DNA of 64,000 nt from assembly GCF_002803845.1 (NCBI RefSeq), contig NZ_CP024985.1:6893501-6957500 (forward strand), in the 5' to 3' direction. Below the pieces are notes generated by a model. That model saw only the letters and a list, made by a program, of their open reading frames with translations, had not been told where the DNA came from and did not search any database. Shown piece by piece: positions 1 through 8,299 of this stretch. The first letter of the stretch is position 1; every line of letters starts with the position of its first letter. The translations under genes and the position numbers were made by a program. Source of the stretch: Streptomyces lavendulae subsp. lavendulae. GTDB taxonomy: Bacteria; Actinomycetota; Actinomycetes; Streptomycetales; Streptomycetaceae.

Positions 1-280
1 GCTGCGCCGGGACGGGCTGATCGCGGCGCTGGCCGAGCGCGGCGTACGGGCGCACGGGCGCAGCGGGATGAACGTGTGGGTGCCGGTCGCCGACGAGACG
101 GCGGTGGTCACCCGGCTGATGACGGCCGGGTGGGCGGTGACGGCCGGGGCCCGGTTCCGGGTCGAGGCGGGGCCCGGCGTGCGGATCACCGTCTCCGGGC
201 TCTCCCCGGCGGAGGTGGGCCCGCTCGCCGACGCGGTGGCGGCGGCGGTCCGCCCGGCGGCCGGCGGCCGCTCCGACTGA
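1..280 (+). CDS. PLP-dependent aminotransferase-like protein, C-terminal fragment (MocR/GntR type likely)
   Basis: Only the last ~92 codons are present; the frame is open from base 2 to the TGA at 278-280. The visible end (RSGMNVWVPV, then a VTAGARFRVEAGPGVRIT stretch) resembles the small C-terminal domain of fold-type I aminotransferases, in particular those fused to a GntR helix-turn-helix (MocR type). No lysine or cofactor-binding part is inside the window, so catalytic competence cannot be judged. It converges on the EamA transporter gene. Confidence 0.6.
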   Translation, partial: LRRDGLIAALAERGVRAHGRSGMNVWVPVADETAVVTRLMTAGWAVTAGARFRVEAGPGVRITVSGLSPAEVGPLADAVAAAVRPAAGGRSD

Positions 281-380
281 ACGGCCGGCCCGTGCCCTCG
301 CGCGGGCGCCGGCGCAACGGATCCGCCCCCGCCGCGGAGTGCGACGGGGGCGGGCGGCCGGTGGCCGGGGTGCCGGGGGC

Positions 381-1382
381 TCAGACGGGCTTGGGCGTGC
401 GGGCGCGGGCCTGGGTGAGCGCTGCGCCCGCCAGGACGACCACGGCGCCGACCGGGGTGTTCCAGTGCAACTGCTCGCCGAGGATCAGGACGCCGGCGGT
501 GGTGGCGATCACCGGGATGAAGTAGGTGACCATCTGCGCGGTGGTCGGGCCGATCTCGGTCACCAGCCCGTACTGCATCTGCAGGGCCATGCCCGTGCCG
601 AGGGCGCCCAGGGCGATCACCGAGAGGGTCGGCCAGAGCGGGAAGCCGGTGGGGGCGGAAGTGAACAGGGCGCTGACGGCGGCCAGTTGCACCGTCGACA
701 CCATGAGCTGCGCTCCGGTCAGCGCCACCGGAGAGCCCGGGGTCCCCGCCAGGGTGCGGCGGACGTAGATCCAGCCGATCGGGTAGCAGAGCGAGGCCAG
801 CAGGGCCAGTGCGGTGCCCTTGGCGTCGATGCCCGCGAAGCCCTGCCAGGCGCCGAGGACCGTCAGGACGCCGAGGAAGCCGAGGCCCAGACCGGCGAAG
901 CGGCGGCGGGTGGGGCGGTCCTCGGAGAGGGCGACCAGCGACAGCGCCATGCCCCACAGCGGCGAGGTGGCGTTGCAGATCCCGGCCAGGGTCGAGGAGA
1001 TGCTCAGCTCGGCGTACGCGAACAGCGAGAAGGGGGCGGTGTTCAGCAGGAGCGCCGCCACCGTGAGGTGGCCCCAGGTGCGCGCTCCCCGCGGCAGTGC
1101 CTCGCGCCGTACGAGCAGCACGGCCAGCAGGGCGAGGGCGCCGAACAGGACGCGGCCGAAGGCGACCTGGAAGGGCGCGAACGCCTCGGTGCCCACCTTG
1201 ACGAAGAGGAAGCTGAAGCCCCAGACGACCGAGAGGAAGGCGAAGCGCAGCCGCCAGTCGAGACCGCCGGTGCCGGTGGCGGCCGCCGTGCCGGACGCCG
1301 GGGTGGCCGCCGGGGCGGTGACGGGGGAGGGGGTGGGGGAGGGGCCGGAACGGGGCGGGCGGGAGGGGGCGGGTGCGCTCAT
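381..1382 (-). CDS. EamA/DMT-family transporter
   Basis: A 333-residue polytopic membrane protein with about ten hydrophobic segments in two EamA halves (WGFSFLFVK near residue 55, second half from about 185). EamA/DMT proteins usually export amino acids or other small metabolites; the substrate is unknown. The first ~40 residues are a Pro/Ala/Ser/Thr-rich disordered tail, so the exact start is uncertain: the ATG at 1382 is used here, though the frame stays open to 1448. It is divergent from the LysR gene 73 bp away, the usual arrangement of a LysR regulator with its exporter target. Confidence 0.85.
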   Translation of the reverse strand: MSAPAPSRPPRSGPSPTPSPVTAPAATPASGTAAATGTGGLDWRLRFAFLSVVWGFSFLFVKVGTEAFAPFQVAFGRVLFGALALLAVLLVRREALPRGARTWGHLTVAALLLNTAPFSLFAYAELSISSTLAGICNATSPLWGMALSLVALSEDRPTRRRFAGLGLGFLGVLTVLGAWQGFAGIDAKGTALALLASLCYPIGWIYVRRTLAGTPGSPVALTGAQLMVSTVQLAAVSALFTSAPTGFPLWPTLSVIALGALGTGMALQMQYGLVTEIGPTTAQMVTYFIPVIATTAGVLILGEQLHWNTPVGAVVVLAGAALTQARARTPKPV

Positions 1383-1455
1383 GTGCTCACTCTGCTGCGC
1401 GGGACCTCGTAGGACAAGCGAGACTTCCTCCGGCTGACCGCGTAGCATCGCTTAC

Positions 1456-2355
1456 ATGTTGAACCTGGAGCGCCTGCGCACCCTGGACGCCCTGGCCCGC
1501 CACGGCTCGGTCAGCGGCGCGGCCGACGGCCTCCATGTGACCACGTCCGCCGTCTCCCAGCAGATGGCCAAACTGGAGCGGGAGGTCGGCCAGCCCCTGC
1601 TGGCCAAGAACGGCCGCGGGGTGCGCCTGACGGATGCCGGGCGGCTGCTCGCCGACCACGCCGCCCGGATCATCTCGCAGGTGGAGCTGGCCCAGGCCGA
1701 TGTCGAGGCCCAGCGGGGCTGCGCGGTCGGGCAGTTGCGGATCGGGGCCTTCCCCACCGCGATGCGCGGGCTGCTGACCCGGGCGCTCACCGTGCTGCGC
1801 GCCGACCACCCGGACCTGCGGGCGATGGTGCGGGAGCGGGAGCCGGAGGAGGCCATGCTCGCCGTGGTGCGCGGGGACCTCGACATGGCGCTGGCCATCG
1901 ACTGGCACAACAAGCGGATGCCGGTGCCGGCCGAACTGACCCGCATCCACCTGCTGGACGACGCCGTCGACATCGCGGTGCCGCAGTCCCACCCGCTGGC
2001 CGGCCGCACGGAGATCTCGCTGGCCGAGTTCGCGGACGACGACTGGATCTCCTGGAACGAGGGCCAGTTCTGCCACGAATGGCTGGTGTTCACCCTGCGC
2101 GGCACCGGAGTCGAACCGCGCATCGCGCACATCGCCGAGGAGCACCACACCCAGCTCGCCTTCGTGGAAGCCGGGCTGGGCGTGTGCGTGACGCCCCGGC
2201 TGGGCCGCGGGCCCGTGCCGCCGGGCGTGCGGCTGCTGCCGGTGTGCGACTCCGTGCGCCGTCACGTGTACGCGGTCTGGCGCGCGGACGCCGGCCGGCG
2301 TCCCTCCATCAGGGCGGCCGTCGCGGCGCTGCAGGAGGCGGCGGCCGCCGTGTAG
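1456..2355 (+). CDS. LysR-family transcriptional regulator
   Basis: 299 residues of normal LysR architecture: N-terminal winged HTH (residues 1-60, RHGSVSGAADGLHVTTSAVS then QQMAKLEREVG) followed by a periplasmic-binding-protein-like effector domain. A TAGCAT -10 box at 1443-1448 lies 8 bases before the ATG and no Shine-Dalgarno is visible, so the mRNA is probably leaderless. By family habit it probably autoregulates and controls the divergent EamA exporter gene. The inducer cannot be read from sequence. Confidence 0.9.
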   Translation: MLNLERLRTLDALARHGSVSGAADGLHVTTSAVSQQMAKLEREVGQPLLAKNGRGVRLTDAGRLLADHAARIISQVELAQADVEAQRGCAVGQLRIGAFPTAMRGLLTRALTVLRADHPDLRAMVREREPEEAMLAVVRGDLDMALAIDWHNKRMPVPAELTRIHLLDDAVDIAVPQSHPLAGRTEISLAEFADDDWISWNEGQFCHEWLVFTLRGTGVEPRIAHIAEEHHTQLAFVEAGLGVCVTPRLGRGPVPPGVRLLPVCDSVRRHVYAVWRADAGRRPSIRAAVAALQEAAAAV

Positions 2356-2383
2356 GACCCCCGGGGGGCTCCGAGGCCGCGGG

Positions 2384-2857
2384 TCAGATCTTGCGGAAGT
2401 CCCAGGAGACGACGGAGTCCGGGGTGAGGCGGATCCACGCGTGGCGGCCGTCGTGCGGCATCTCCTCGATGCCGAAGTTCTTGACGGGGAAGATCCGTTC
2501 GGGCTCCGCCAGCTCGGGGCAGGGCTCACCGGTGCGCGGGACCTCGCCCACGAAGACGGCGCTGCCGGACAGTTCGACCCCGCGCAGCTCGTCGTACGAC
2601 TCGCCGGAGTCCACCACCACCGAGATCCGCGGGTCCTTGCGCAGGTCGGCCCAGCGGCGGCTGCGCGTGATCGAGTACAGCCACAGCGAGGTGCCGTCCC
2701 AGGCGAACCACAGGGCCCCCACGTGCGGCCGGCCGTCGGGGGAGACGGTGGCCACCCGGCAGGTGCGCTGCTCGCGGAGGAAGGCGTCCACTTCCTCGTC
2801 GGTCATCATGATGCGGCGGCCCCGCCGCTGTGTTCCGGCCCCGAGCGTCTCGTCCAT
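2384..2857 (-). CDS. Pyridoxamine 5'-phosphate oxidase-fold (PPOX) flavin/F420-type protein
   Basis: 157 residues with a split-barrel PPOX fold: CRVATVSPDGRPHVGALWF near the N-terminus, then RSRRWADLRKDPRISVVVD, the classic second strand pair. Such actinobacterial proteins bind FMN, F420 or biliverdin/haem; sequence alone does not decide which. The start could also be the internal ATG at 2809 (MTDEEVDAF), which is where family homology begins. It diverges from the isochorismatase-like gene. Confidence 0.8.
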   Translation of the reverse strand: MDETLGAGTQRRGRRIMMTDEEVDAFLREQRTCRVATVSPDGRPHVGALWFAWDGTSLWLYSITRSRRWADLRKDPRISVVVDSGESYDELRGVELSGSAVFVGEVPRTGEPCPELAEPERIFPVKNFGIEEMPHDGRHAWIRLTPDSVVSWDFRKI

Positions 2858-2933
2858 CGTGCCCCTGCCCCTTCACATCTGACTGTGTGTCAGGAATCAT
2901 GCGGGCTCCGCCGCCACCACGCCAGGGGGAGCC

Positions 2934-3548
2934 ATGCCGGAGTCCGATCCCGCCGCCACCGCGCTGCTCACCGTCGAGTGCCAGAACGGCGTCGTCGGCG
3001 AGGAGAGCGCCCTGCCGGAGCTGGCGAAGGAGGCGCGGGACTCCGGGACACTGGAACGGGTGGCCGCCCTCGCCGTCGCCGCGCGCGCGGCCGGCGTACA
3101 GGTGCTGCACGCCGTCGCCGAGCGGCGGCCGGACGGACTGGGGGCCAGTACCAACGCGCGGCTCTTCCGGGCCGCCGGGAGACTGCCGGTGCGCCAGCTG
3201 ACCGGGAGCCGGGCCGTGGAGGTCGCGGCCCCGATCACCGTGACCGAAGGGGACCTGGTGGTCCGGCGGCTGCACGGCCTCTCCCCGATGGCCGGCACCG
3301 ACCTGGACGCCCTCCTGCGCAACCTCGGCGTCCGCACCCTCGTCGTCACCGGGGTCTCCTCCAACATCGCGATCCCCAACACCGTCTTCGACGCGGTCAA
3401 CCTCGGGTACCGGGTCGTGGTGCCCGCCGACGCGATCGCCGGGGTGCCCGCCTCCTGCACCGCCGAGGTGATCCGCAACTCCCTCGCACTGGTGGCGGAG
3501 ATCACCACGACCGAGACCCTGCTCGCCCGGTGGACCCCGGCCCGCTGA
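2934..3548 (+). CDS. Isochorismatase-like cysteine hydrolase
   Basis: 204 residues. The fold is recognisable from ALLTVECQNGVVG (strand 1; the usual catalytic Asp of 'D.Q' appears as Glu in VECQN), a charged segment near residue 95, and the nucleophile region VTGVSSNIAI near residue 142, where the canonical Cys of 'GxxTxxCV' is replaced by Ser-Asn. Two of the three usual catalytic residues are therefore non-canonical. The fold call is safe, but nicotinamidase or isochorismatase activity is doubtful. An upstream GGGGGA at 2923-2930 could serve as ribosome binding site. Confidence 0.75.
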   Translation: MPESDPAATALLTVECQNGVVGEESALPELAKEARDSGTLERVAALAVAARAAGVQVLHAVAERRPDGLGASTNARLFRAAGRLPVRQLTGSRAVEVAAPITVTEGDLVVRRLHGLSPMAGTDLDALLRNLGVRTLVVTGVSSNIAIPNTVFDAVNLGYRVVVPADAIAGVPASCTAEVIRNSLALVAEITTTETLLARWTPAR

Positions 3549-3623
3549 CGCCCTCCGGCGGCGCCCGGGCCGCCGGCCCGGGCCGTCCGGGTGCGGGGCC
3601 GGGCGAATGGATAGCCTGGGGCG

Positions 3624-4469
3624 ATGCTTACAGAAGTGACGGCGACCCGCTATGTCACGCCCCTGCGTGAGGGCGGCTCGCTCCCGGGGATCGTCGAGGC
3701 CGACGATCTCGGCACCTACGTCATGAAGTTCACCGGAGCCGGCCAGGGCCGCAAGACCCTGGTCGCCGAAGTCGTGTGCGGGCGCCTCGCCCAGCGGCTG
3801 GGCCTGCGGGTCCCGCGGCTGGTGGGGATGCAGCTCGACCCCGTCATCGGGCTCGCCGAGCCCGATCCGGAGGTCCAGGAGCTGCTCAAGGCCAGCGGCG
3901 GGCTCAACCTCGGGATGGACTACCTGCCGGGCTCGATCGGCTTCGACCCGCTCGCGTACCAGGCCGACCCGGCCGAGGCGGGTCGCGTGGTCTGGTTCGA
4001 CGCCCTGATCAACAACGTCGACCGGTCCTGGCGCAACCCCAACATGCTGGTCTGGCACGGCGACCTGTGGCTCATCGACCACGGCGCCACCATGATCTGG
4101 CACCACAACTGGCCCACCGCCCGGGCCGCCGCGGCCAAGCCGTACAACGCCTCCGACCACGTCCTGGCCCCCGTCGGCCCGGACATCGCCGCGGCCGCCG
4201 CCGAGCTGGCCCCGCTGGTGACCGAGGATTTGCTCACCGAGGTCACCGCCGACGTCCCCGACGAATGGCTGGTTGACGAGCCCGGTTTCGACTCCACCGA
4301 CGCGGTGCGCCGCGCCTACGTGGAGGCGCTGCTGCCGCGCGCGGCGACGATCCACGAGAGGATCACCATGGAGGCCGAGGTCAGGCCGCGGTCCGGTCCG
4401 CCGGGCTGGCTCGCCGAGCGCCTGCCTCCCCAGTCCGACAAGAACGAGCGGAAGAGCGGCGACGAGTGA
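3624..4469 (+). CDS. HipA-like kinase-fold protein
   Basis: 281 residues. The middle part carries a HipA/PI3-4-kinase-like signature: a glycine-poor N-lobe with YVMKFTGAGQG (possible ATP-binding Lys), DALINNVDRSWRNPN (catalytic-loop Asp/Asn type), and LWLIDHGATM (metal-binding Asp, DFG equivalent). It is shorter than E. coli HipA (about 440 aa) and lacks the HipA N-terminal subdomain. The next gene overlaps its stop (GTGA), so the two are translationally coupled. No HipB-like HTH gene is adjacent. The substrate is unknown; protein or tRNA-synthetase phosphorylation as in HipA is only an analogy. Confidence 0.75.
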   Translation: MLTEVTATRYVTPLREGGSLPGIVEADDLGTYVMKFTGAGQGRKTLVAEVVCGRLAQRLGLRVPRLVGMQLDPVIGLAEPDPEVQELLKASGGLNLGMDYLPGSIGFDPLAYQADPAEAGRVVWFDALINNVDRSWRNPNMLVWHGDLWLIDHGATMIWHHNWPTARAAAAKPYNASDHVLAPVGPDIAAAAAELAPLVTEDLLTEVTADVPDEWLVDEPGFDSTDAVRRAYVEALLPRAATIHERITMEAEVRPRSGPPGWLAERLPPQSDKNERKSGDE

Positions 4470-4849
4470 CCGAGCGGGACGTGTTCGAGTACGCGCTGGT
4501 GCGCGTGGTGCCCCGGATGGAGCGCGGCGAGTGCTTCAACGCCGGGGTCGTCGTCTACTGCCGGGCGCACGCGTACGTCGCCGCGCGCACCCACCTCGAC
4601 GAGGCCAAGCTCCTCGCGCTGGACCCGGGGGCCGACGTGGCCGGCGTCCGGGCCGCCCTGCGCGGGGTCGAGGGCCTGTGCGCGGGCGGCGAGCGGGCCG
4701 GACAGGCGGCCGGCGACGATCCGGGGCGGCGCTTCCGCTGGCTGATCGCCCCCCGCAGCACGGTGGTCCAGCCCGGTCCGGTCCACACCGGACTGACGGC
4801 CGACCCGGAGGCGGAGCTGGAACGCCTCCTCGACCTGCTGGTCCGCTGA
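4466..4849 (+). CDS. DUF3037 domain protein
   Basis: 127 residues recognised as DUF3037 from FEYALVRVVPRMERGECFNA and GVVVYC near the N-terminus and a conserved RFRWLIAPRSTVVQPGPVH block. It starts with GTG at 4466, overlapping the TGA of the HipA-like kinase gene by 4 bases. No function is established that I know of. Coupling to the kinase suggests partner, inhibitor or substrate, which is inference only. Confidence 0.8.
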   Translation: MTERDVFEYALVRVVPRMERGECFNAGVVVYCRAHAYVAARTHLDEAKLLALDPGADVAGVRAALRGVEGLCAGGERAGQAAGDDPGRRFRWLIAPRSTVVQPGPVHTGLTADPEAELERLLDLLVR

Positions 4850-4883
4850 CGCCGGGATCGGCGGGACGCGCGCCGGGGTGCCG

Positions 4884-4912
4884 TTGACACGAGGTGTCAC
4901 GGCTCCTAGCGT
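4884..4912 (+). promoter_or_regulatory. Consensus sigma-70-type promoter of the SDR operon
   Basis: TTGACA at 4884-4889, exactly 17 bp, then TAGCGT at 4907-4912. This is close to the vegetative consensus, unusually good for a streptomycete. Transcription would start near 4919, giving a ~64-nt leader before fabG. Confidence 0.65.
4885..4899. promoter_or_regulatory. Palindromic operator candidate in the -35/spacer
   Basis: TGACAC-GAG-GTGTCA is a perfect 6-bp inverted repeat with a 3-bp centre that overlaps the -35 hexamer. A bound dimer would block RNA polymerase. No regulator gene is adjacent, so the cognate protein is unknown. Confidence 0.4.
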
Positions 4913-4982
4913 CTCCTCAGCTGAAGCTACTAAGCGGTTGCTCACCTTCGGGCGGCCGCTCTCAACGGCGAGGAGATCCAGC

Positions 4983-5744
4983 ATGTCCACCACCGAGCAG
5001 CGCGTCGCGATCGTCACCGGGGCGGCCCGGGGCATCGGCGCGGCCACCGCCGTGCGCCTGGCCGCCGAGGGCCGTGCGGTCGCCGTACTCGACCTGGACG
5101 AGGCGGCCTGCAAGGACACCGTGGAGGCGATCACCTCCGCCGGCGGCCGGGCCCTGGCGGTCGGCTGCGACGTCTCCGACAGCGCCCAGGTGGAGGCGGC
5201 CGTGGAGCGGGTCGCGAGCACGCTCGGCGCCCCGACCATCCTGGTCAACAACGCCGGCGTGCTCCGCGACAACCTGCTCTTCAAGATGAGCGACACCGAC
5301 TGGGACACCGTCATGAACGTGCACCTGCGGGGCGCTTTCCTGATGGCGCGGGCCTGTCAGAAGTACATGGTGGAGGCCAAGTTCGGCCGCGTCGTGAACC
5401 TCTCCAGCAGCTCCGCGCTGGGCAACCGGGGCCAGGCCAACTACGCCGCCGCCAAGGCCGGTCTGCAGGGCTTCACCAAGACCCTGGCCATCGAGCTGGG
5501 CAAGTTCGGCGTCACGGCCAACGCGGTCGCCCCCGGTTTCATCGTGACGGAGATGACCGCCCAGACGGCCGCTCGCGTGGGCATGGGCTTCGAGGAGTTC
5601 CAGGCCGCCGCCGCCACGCAGATCCCGGTGCAGCGCGTCGGCCGCCCGGACGACATCGCCAACGCCATCGCCTTCTTCACGGGCGAGGCCGCCGGCTTCG
5701 TCTCCGGCCAGGTCATGTACGTGGCCGGCGGCCCGCTCAACTGA
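4983..5744 (+). CDS. fabG: SDR-family 3-oxoacyl-ACP reductase (FabG-like)
   Basis: 253 residues. Rossmann Gly motif GAARGIGAA near residue 13, NNAG at ~90, catalytic Ser in NLSSSSALG and the YAAAK Tyr-Lys pair near 155-159. NAD(P)H-dependent reduction of beta-ketoacyl thioesters is the FabG reaction, but paralogues in this family act on many substrates and this one is not in a fab cluster. The start is set by ATG 4983 with GAGGAG just upstream (4969-4975). It is first of a two-gene operon with a second SDR 28 bp downstream. Confidence 0.85.
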   Translation: MSTTEQRVAIVTGAARGIGAATAVRLAAEGRAVAVLDLDEAACKDTVEAITSAGGRALAVGCDVSDSAQVEAAVERVASTLGAPTILVNNAGVLRDNLLFKMSDTDWDTVMNVHLRGAFLMARACQKYMVEAKFGRVVNLSSSSALGNRGQANYAAAKAGLQGFTKTLAIELGKFGVTANAVAPGFIVTEMTAQTAARVGMGFEEFQAAAATQIPVQRVGRPDDIANAIAFFTGEAAGFVSGQVMYVAGGPLN

Positions 5745-5772
5745 CCCGTCCACGAGAGGCAGGGCGTACGGC

Positions 5773-6534
5773 ATGACGTACAACGGCATCGACAGCGGCA
5801 AGGTCGCTCTGATCACCGGCGCGAGCCGGGGCATCGGCTACGGGATCGCCGAGGCGCTGGTCGCCCGGGGCGACCGGGTCTGCATCACCGGGCGCAACGA
5901 GGAGTCCCTCAAGGAGGCCGTCGAGAAGCTCGGCGCGGACCGGGTGATCGGCGTGGCCGGGAAGGCCCACGACGAGGCCCACCAGGCCGTCGCCGTGGAC
6001 CGCGCGATGGAGGCCTTCGGCCGCGTCGACTTCCTGGTGAACAACGCGGGGACCAACCCGGTCTTCGGGCCGATGGCGGACCTCGACCTCGGGGTCGCGC
6101 GCAAGGTCTTCGAGACCAACGTGATCTCGGCCCTCGGCTTCGCCCAGCGGACCTGGCACGCCTGGCAGAAGGACAACGGCGGGGCGATCGTGAACATCGC
6201 CTCCATCGCCGGCGTCTCCGCCTCGCCCTTCATCGGGGCGTACGGGATGAGCAAGGCGGCCATGATCAACCTCACCCTGCAACTGGCCCACGAGATGGCG
6301 CCGCGGGTGCGGGTGAACGCGATCGCCCCGGCGGTGGTCAAGACCAGGTTCGCTCAGGCGCTCTACGAGGGCCGTGAGCAGGAGGCCGCCGCGGCGTACC
6401 CGCTCGGCCGGCTGGGGGTCCCGGAGGACATCGGGGGCGCGGCGGCATTCCTCACATCTGCACAAGCGGAATGGGTAACTGGACAAACCCTCGTGGTCGA
6501 CGGAGGCATGTTCCTCAATGCCGGAGTCCACTGA
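5773..6534 (+). CDS. SDR-family oxidoreductase
   Basis: 253 residues. It has GASRGIGYGIAEAL at residues 15-28, NNAGTNP near 95, an active-site Ser (NIASIAGVS) and YGMSK (Tyr/Lys) near 157-161, and a C-terminal GQTLVVDGG. It is a classical SDR of the FabG-like group, probably cotranscribed with the preceding fabG-like gene (28-bp gap, no terminator between). Substrate unknown. A strong hairpin follows the stop. Confidence 0.85.
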   Translation: MTYNGIDSGKVALITGASRGIGYGIAEALVARGDRVCITGRNEESLKEAVEKLGADRVIGVAGKAHDEAHQAVAVDRAMEAFGRVDFLVNNAGTNPVFGPMADLDLGVARKVFETNVISALGFAQRTWHAWQKDNGGAIVNIASIAGVSASPFIGAYGMSKAAMINLTLQLAHEMAPRVRVNAIAPAVVKTRFAQALYEGREQEAAAAYPLGRLGVPEDIGGAAAFLTSAQAEWVTGQTLVVDGGMFLNAGVH

Positions 6535-6545
6535 CCGATAAACGG

Positions 6546-6578
6546 ACGCATTTGCCTCCCCGAGGGAGGCAAATGCGT
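6546..6578 (+). terminator. Hairpin terminator after the SDR pair
   Basis: A perfect 15-bp stem (6546-6560 with 6564-6578) closed by a CGA triloop. It begins 11 bases after the second SDR stop codon. The following bases are AT-rich for this genome (ATCTAATATG). Strong candidate for intrinsic termination. Confidence 0.8.
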
Positions 6579-6624
6579 ATCTAATATGCACGTAATCGGT
6601 CAAGTGCCTCACGAAACCTGCCCA

Positions 6625-6652
6625 TTGGATTTGTGACGTACTGCGGTAGGGT
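6625..6652 (+). promoter_or_regulatory. Probable promoter of the solute-binding-protein gene
   Basis: TTGGAT at 6625-6630 and TAGGGT at 6647-6652 with a 16-bp spacer, 35 bp ahead of the gene start. The match is reasonable but not perfect. Confidence 0.4.
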
Positions 6653-6686
6653 CTGCCGCACCCCTGGCTGATCGAGGAGCGTGCAC

Positions 6687-8270
6687 GTGTTCAACCGGAC
6701 CAGATGCCTGCAGGTCTCTGCGGCCCTTGCGTCCATATCCCTGCTCGCCGGATGCGGTCTGTTCTCCGACGACAGCGGCGACAAGGCCAAGAGGATCGTC
6801 GTCGGCACGACGAGCGCCCCGAGCACCCTCGATCCGGCGGCGGCCTGGGACGGTTCCTGGGAGCTGTACCGGAACGTCTACCAGACCCTCCTGGCGTTCC
6901 CCACGGGCAGCACCAAGCCCCAGCCGGACGCCGCCCAGAACTGCGACTTCACCGACACGGCGAACACCGCCTACCGGTGCACGCTGCGCAAGGGGCTGAA
7001 GTTCTCCGACGGCGAGCCGCTCGACGCCAAGGCCGTCAAGTACTCCCTGGACCGGATCAGGAAGATCGACTCGAAGGTCGGCCCCAAGGGCCTCTTCAAC
7101 TCCCTCGACAAGATCGAGACCCCGGACGCGCTGACCGTGGTCTTCCACCTGACCACCCCGGACGCCACCTTCCCCTTCGTCCTCGGCTCGCCGGCCGCCT
7201 CGCTGGTCGCGCCCAAGGAGTACCCGGCGGACAAGGTGCGCGAGGACGGCAAGGTCACCGGATCCGGCCCCTACGTCCTCACCTCGTACAAGGCGGGCTC
7301 CGAGGCGGTCCTGGGGAGCAACGAGACCTACCAGGGCTTCGCCAACCGCCACAACGACGGCGTCACGATCCGCTACTTCAAGAAGTCCGACGCGATGGTC
7401 GCGGCCCTGAAGGCCAAGGAGATCGACGCGACCTACCGAGGCCTCTCGGCCCCCGAGATCAAGGACCTGCAGAGCCCGGCCTCGCACAACGCGGGCGTCC
7501 AGGTCGTCGAGAACGTCGGCGCGGAGATCCGCTACCTGGTCCTGAACCCCAAGGACCCGCAGGTCGCCAAGCTCCCCGTGCGCCAGGCCATCGCCCAGAT
7601 CGTCGACCGCGGCGCGCTGGTCACCAAGGTCTACCAGGGCACCGCCGAACCGCTGTACTCGATGGTCCCCAAGGGGGTCGTCGGCCACAAGACGCCGTTC
7701 TACGACCTCTACGGCCAGCCCAGCGTCGACAAGGCCAAGAAGATCCTCAAGGACGGCGGGGTCTCCACTCCGGTCGACCTGACCCTCTGGTACACCTCGG
7801 ACCGCTACGGCGGCTCCACCGCGGACGAGTTCACCGAACTCAAGCGCCAGTTGGACGAGAGCGGCCTCTTCAAGATCACGCTGCGGAACAAGCCCTGGGT
7901 GGAATTCCAGGTCGGCTACAAGAACGGCGAGTACCCGGTCTTCGGCCGCGGCTGGTTCCCCGACTTCCCGGACCCGGACAACTTCATCGCGCCGTTCGTC
8001 GGCAAGGAGAACGCGGTCGGCACCCCCTACGAGCCCGCCACGATCGTGAACGAGCTCCTGCCCAATTCCCGCCGCGAGGGCGACCGCTCGGCCGGCGTCA
8101 AGGAGTTCGAGCAGGCCCAGCAGATCTTCGCCCAGGACGTCCGCCTGCTGCCCCTGTGGCAGGGCAAGCTCTACGTCGGCGCCCGCGAGGACATCGCCGG
8201 CGCGGAGCGGGCCCTGGACCCGCAGACCGCCATGCAGATGTGGGAGCTGTACCGCAAGACCAGCTGGTGA
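6687..8270 (+). CDS. ABC transporter family 5 (peptide/nickel-type) substrate-binding lipoprotein
   Basis: 527 residues. N-terminal lipoprotein signal: basic FNRTR, hydrophobic stretch, lipobox LLAGC near residue 21. The mature part is an SBP_bac_5 protein (RKGLKFSDGEPLDAKAVKYS; VRQAIAQIVDRGAL), the family that binds oligopeptides, nickel or other solutes for ABC importers. GTG 6687 is preferred over GTG 6681 because GAGGAG (6674-6679) then has 7-nt spacing. No permease or ATPase genes are adjacent, so it is an orphan receptor or serves a distant transporter. Confidence 0.9.
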   Translation: MFNRTRCLQVSAALASISLLAGCGLFSDDSGDKAKRIVVGTTSAPSTLDPAAAWDGSWELYRNVYQTLLAFPTGSTKPQPDAAQNCDFTDTANTAYRCTLRKGLKFSDGEPLDAKAVKYSLDRIRKIDSKVGPKGLFNSLDKIETPDALTVVFHLTTPDATFPFVLGSPAASLVAPKEYPADKVREDGKVTGSGPYVLTSYKAGSEAVLGSNETYQGFANRHNDGVTIRYFKKSDAMVAALKAKEIDATYRGLSAPEIKDLQSPASHNAGVQVVENVGAEIRYLVLNPKDPQVAKLPVRQAIAQIVDRGALVTKVYQGTAEPLYSMVPKGVVGHKTPFYDLYGQPSVDKAKKILKDGGVSTPVDLTLWYTSDRYGGSTADEFTELKRQLDESGLFKITLRNKPWVEFQVGYKNGEYPVFGRGWFPDFPDPDNFIAPFVGKENAVGTPYEPATIVNELLPNSRREGDRSAGVKEFEQAQQIFAQDVRLLPLWQGKLYVGAREDIAGAERALDPQTAMQMWELYRKTSW

Positions 8271-8299
8271 CGTCCGCGGGCGGTGCCCGGGTCGCGGCG

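Noticed and set aside
2526..4355. 600-codon minus-strand open frame opposite the isochorismatase and HipA-like genes
   Set aside because: Gly/Arg/His-rich shadow typical of high-GC DNA; the plus-strand genes have family motifs.
4983..6534. Part of a polyketide or fatty acid cluster
   Set aside because: Two SDR genes stand alone with a terminator; no ketosynthase or ACP nearby.
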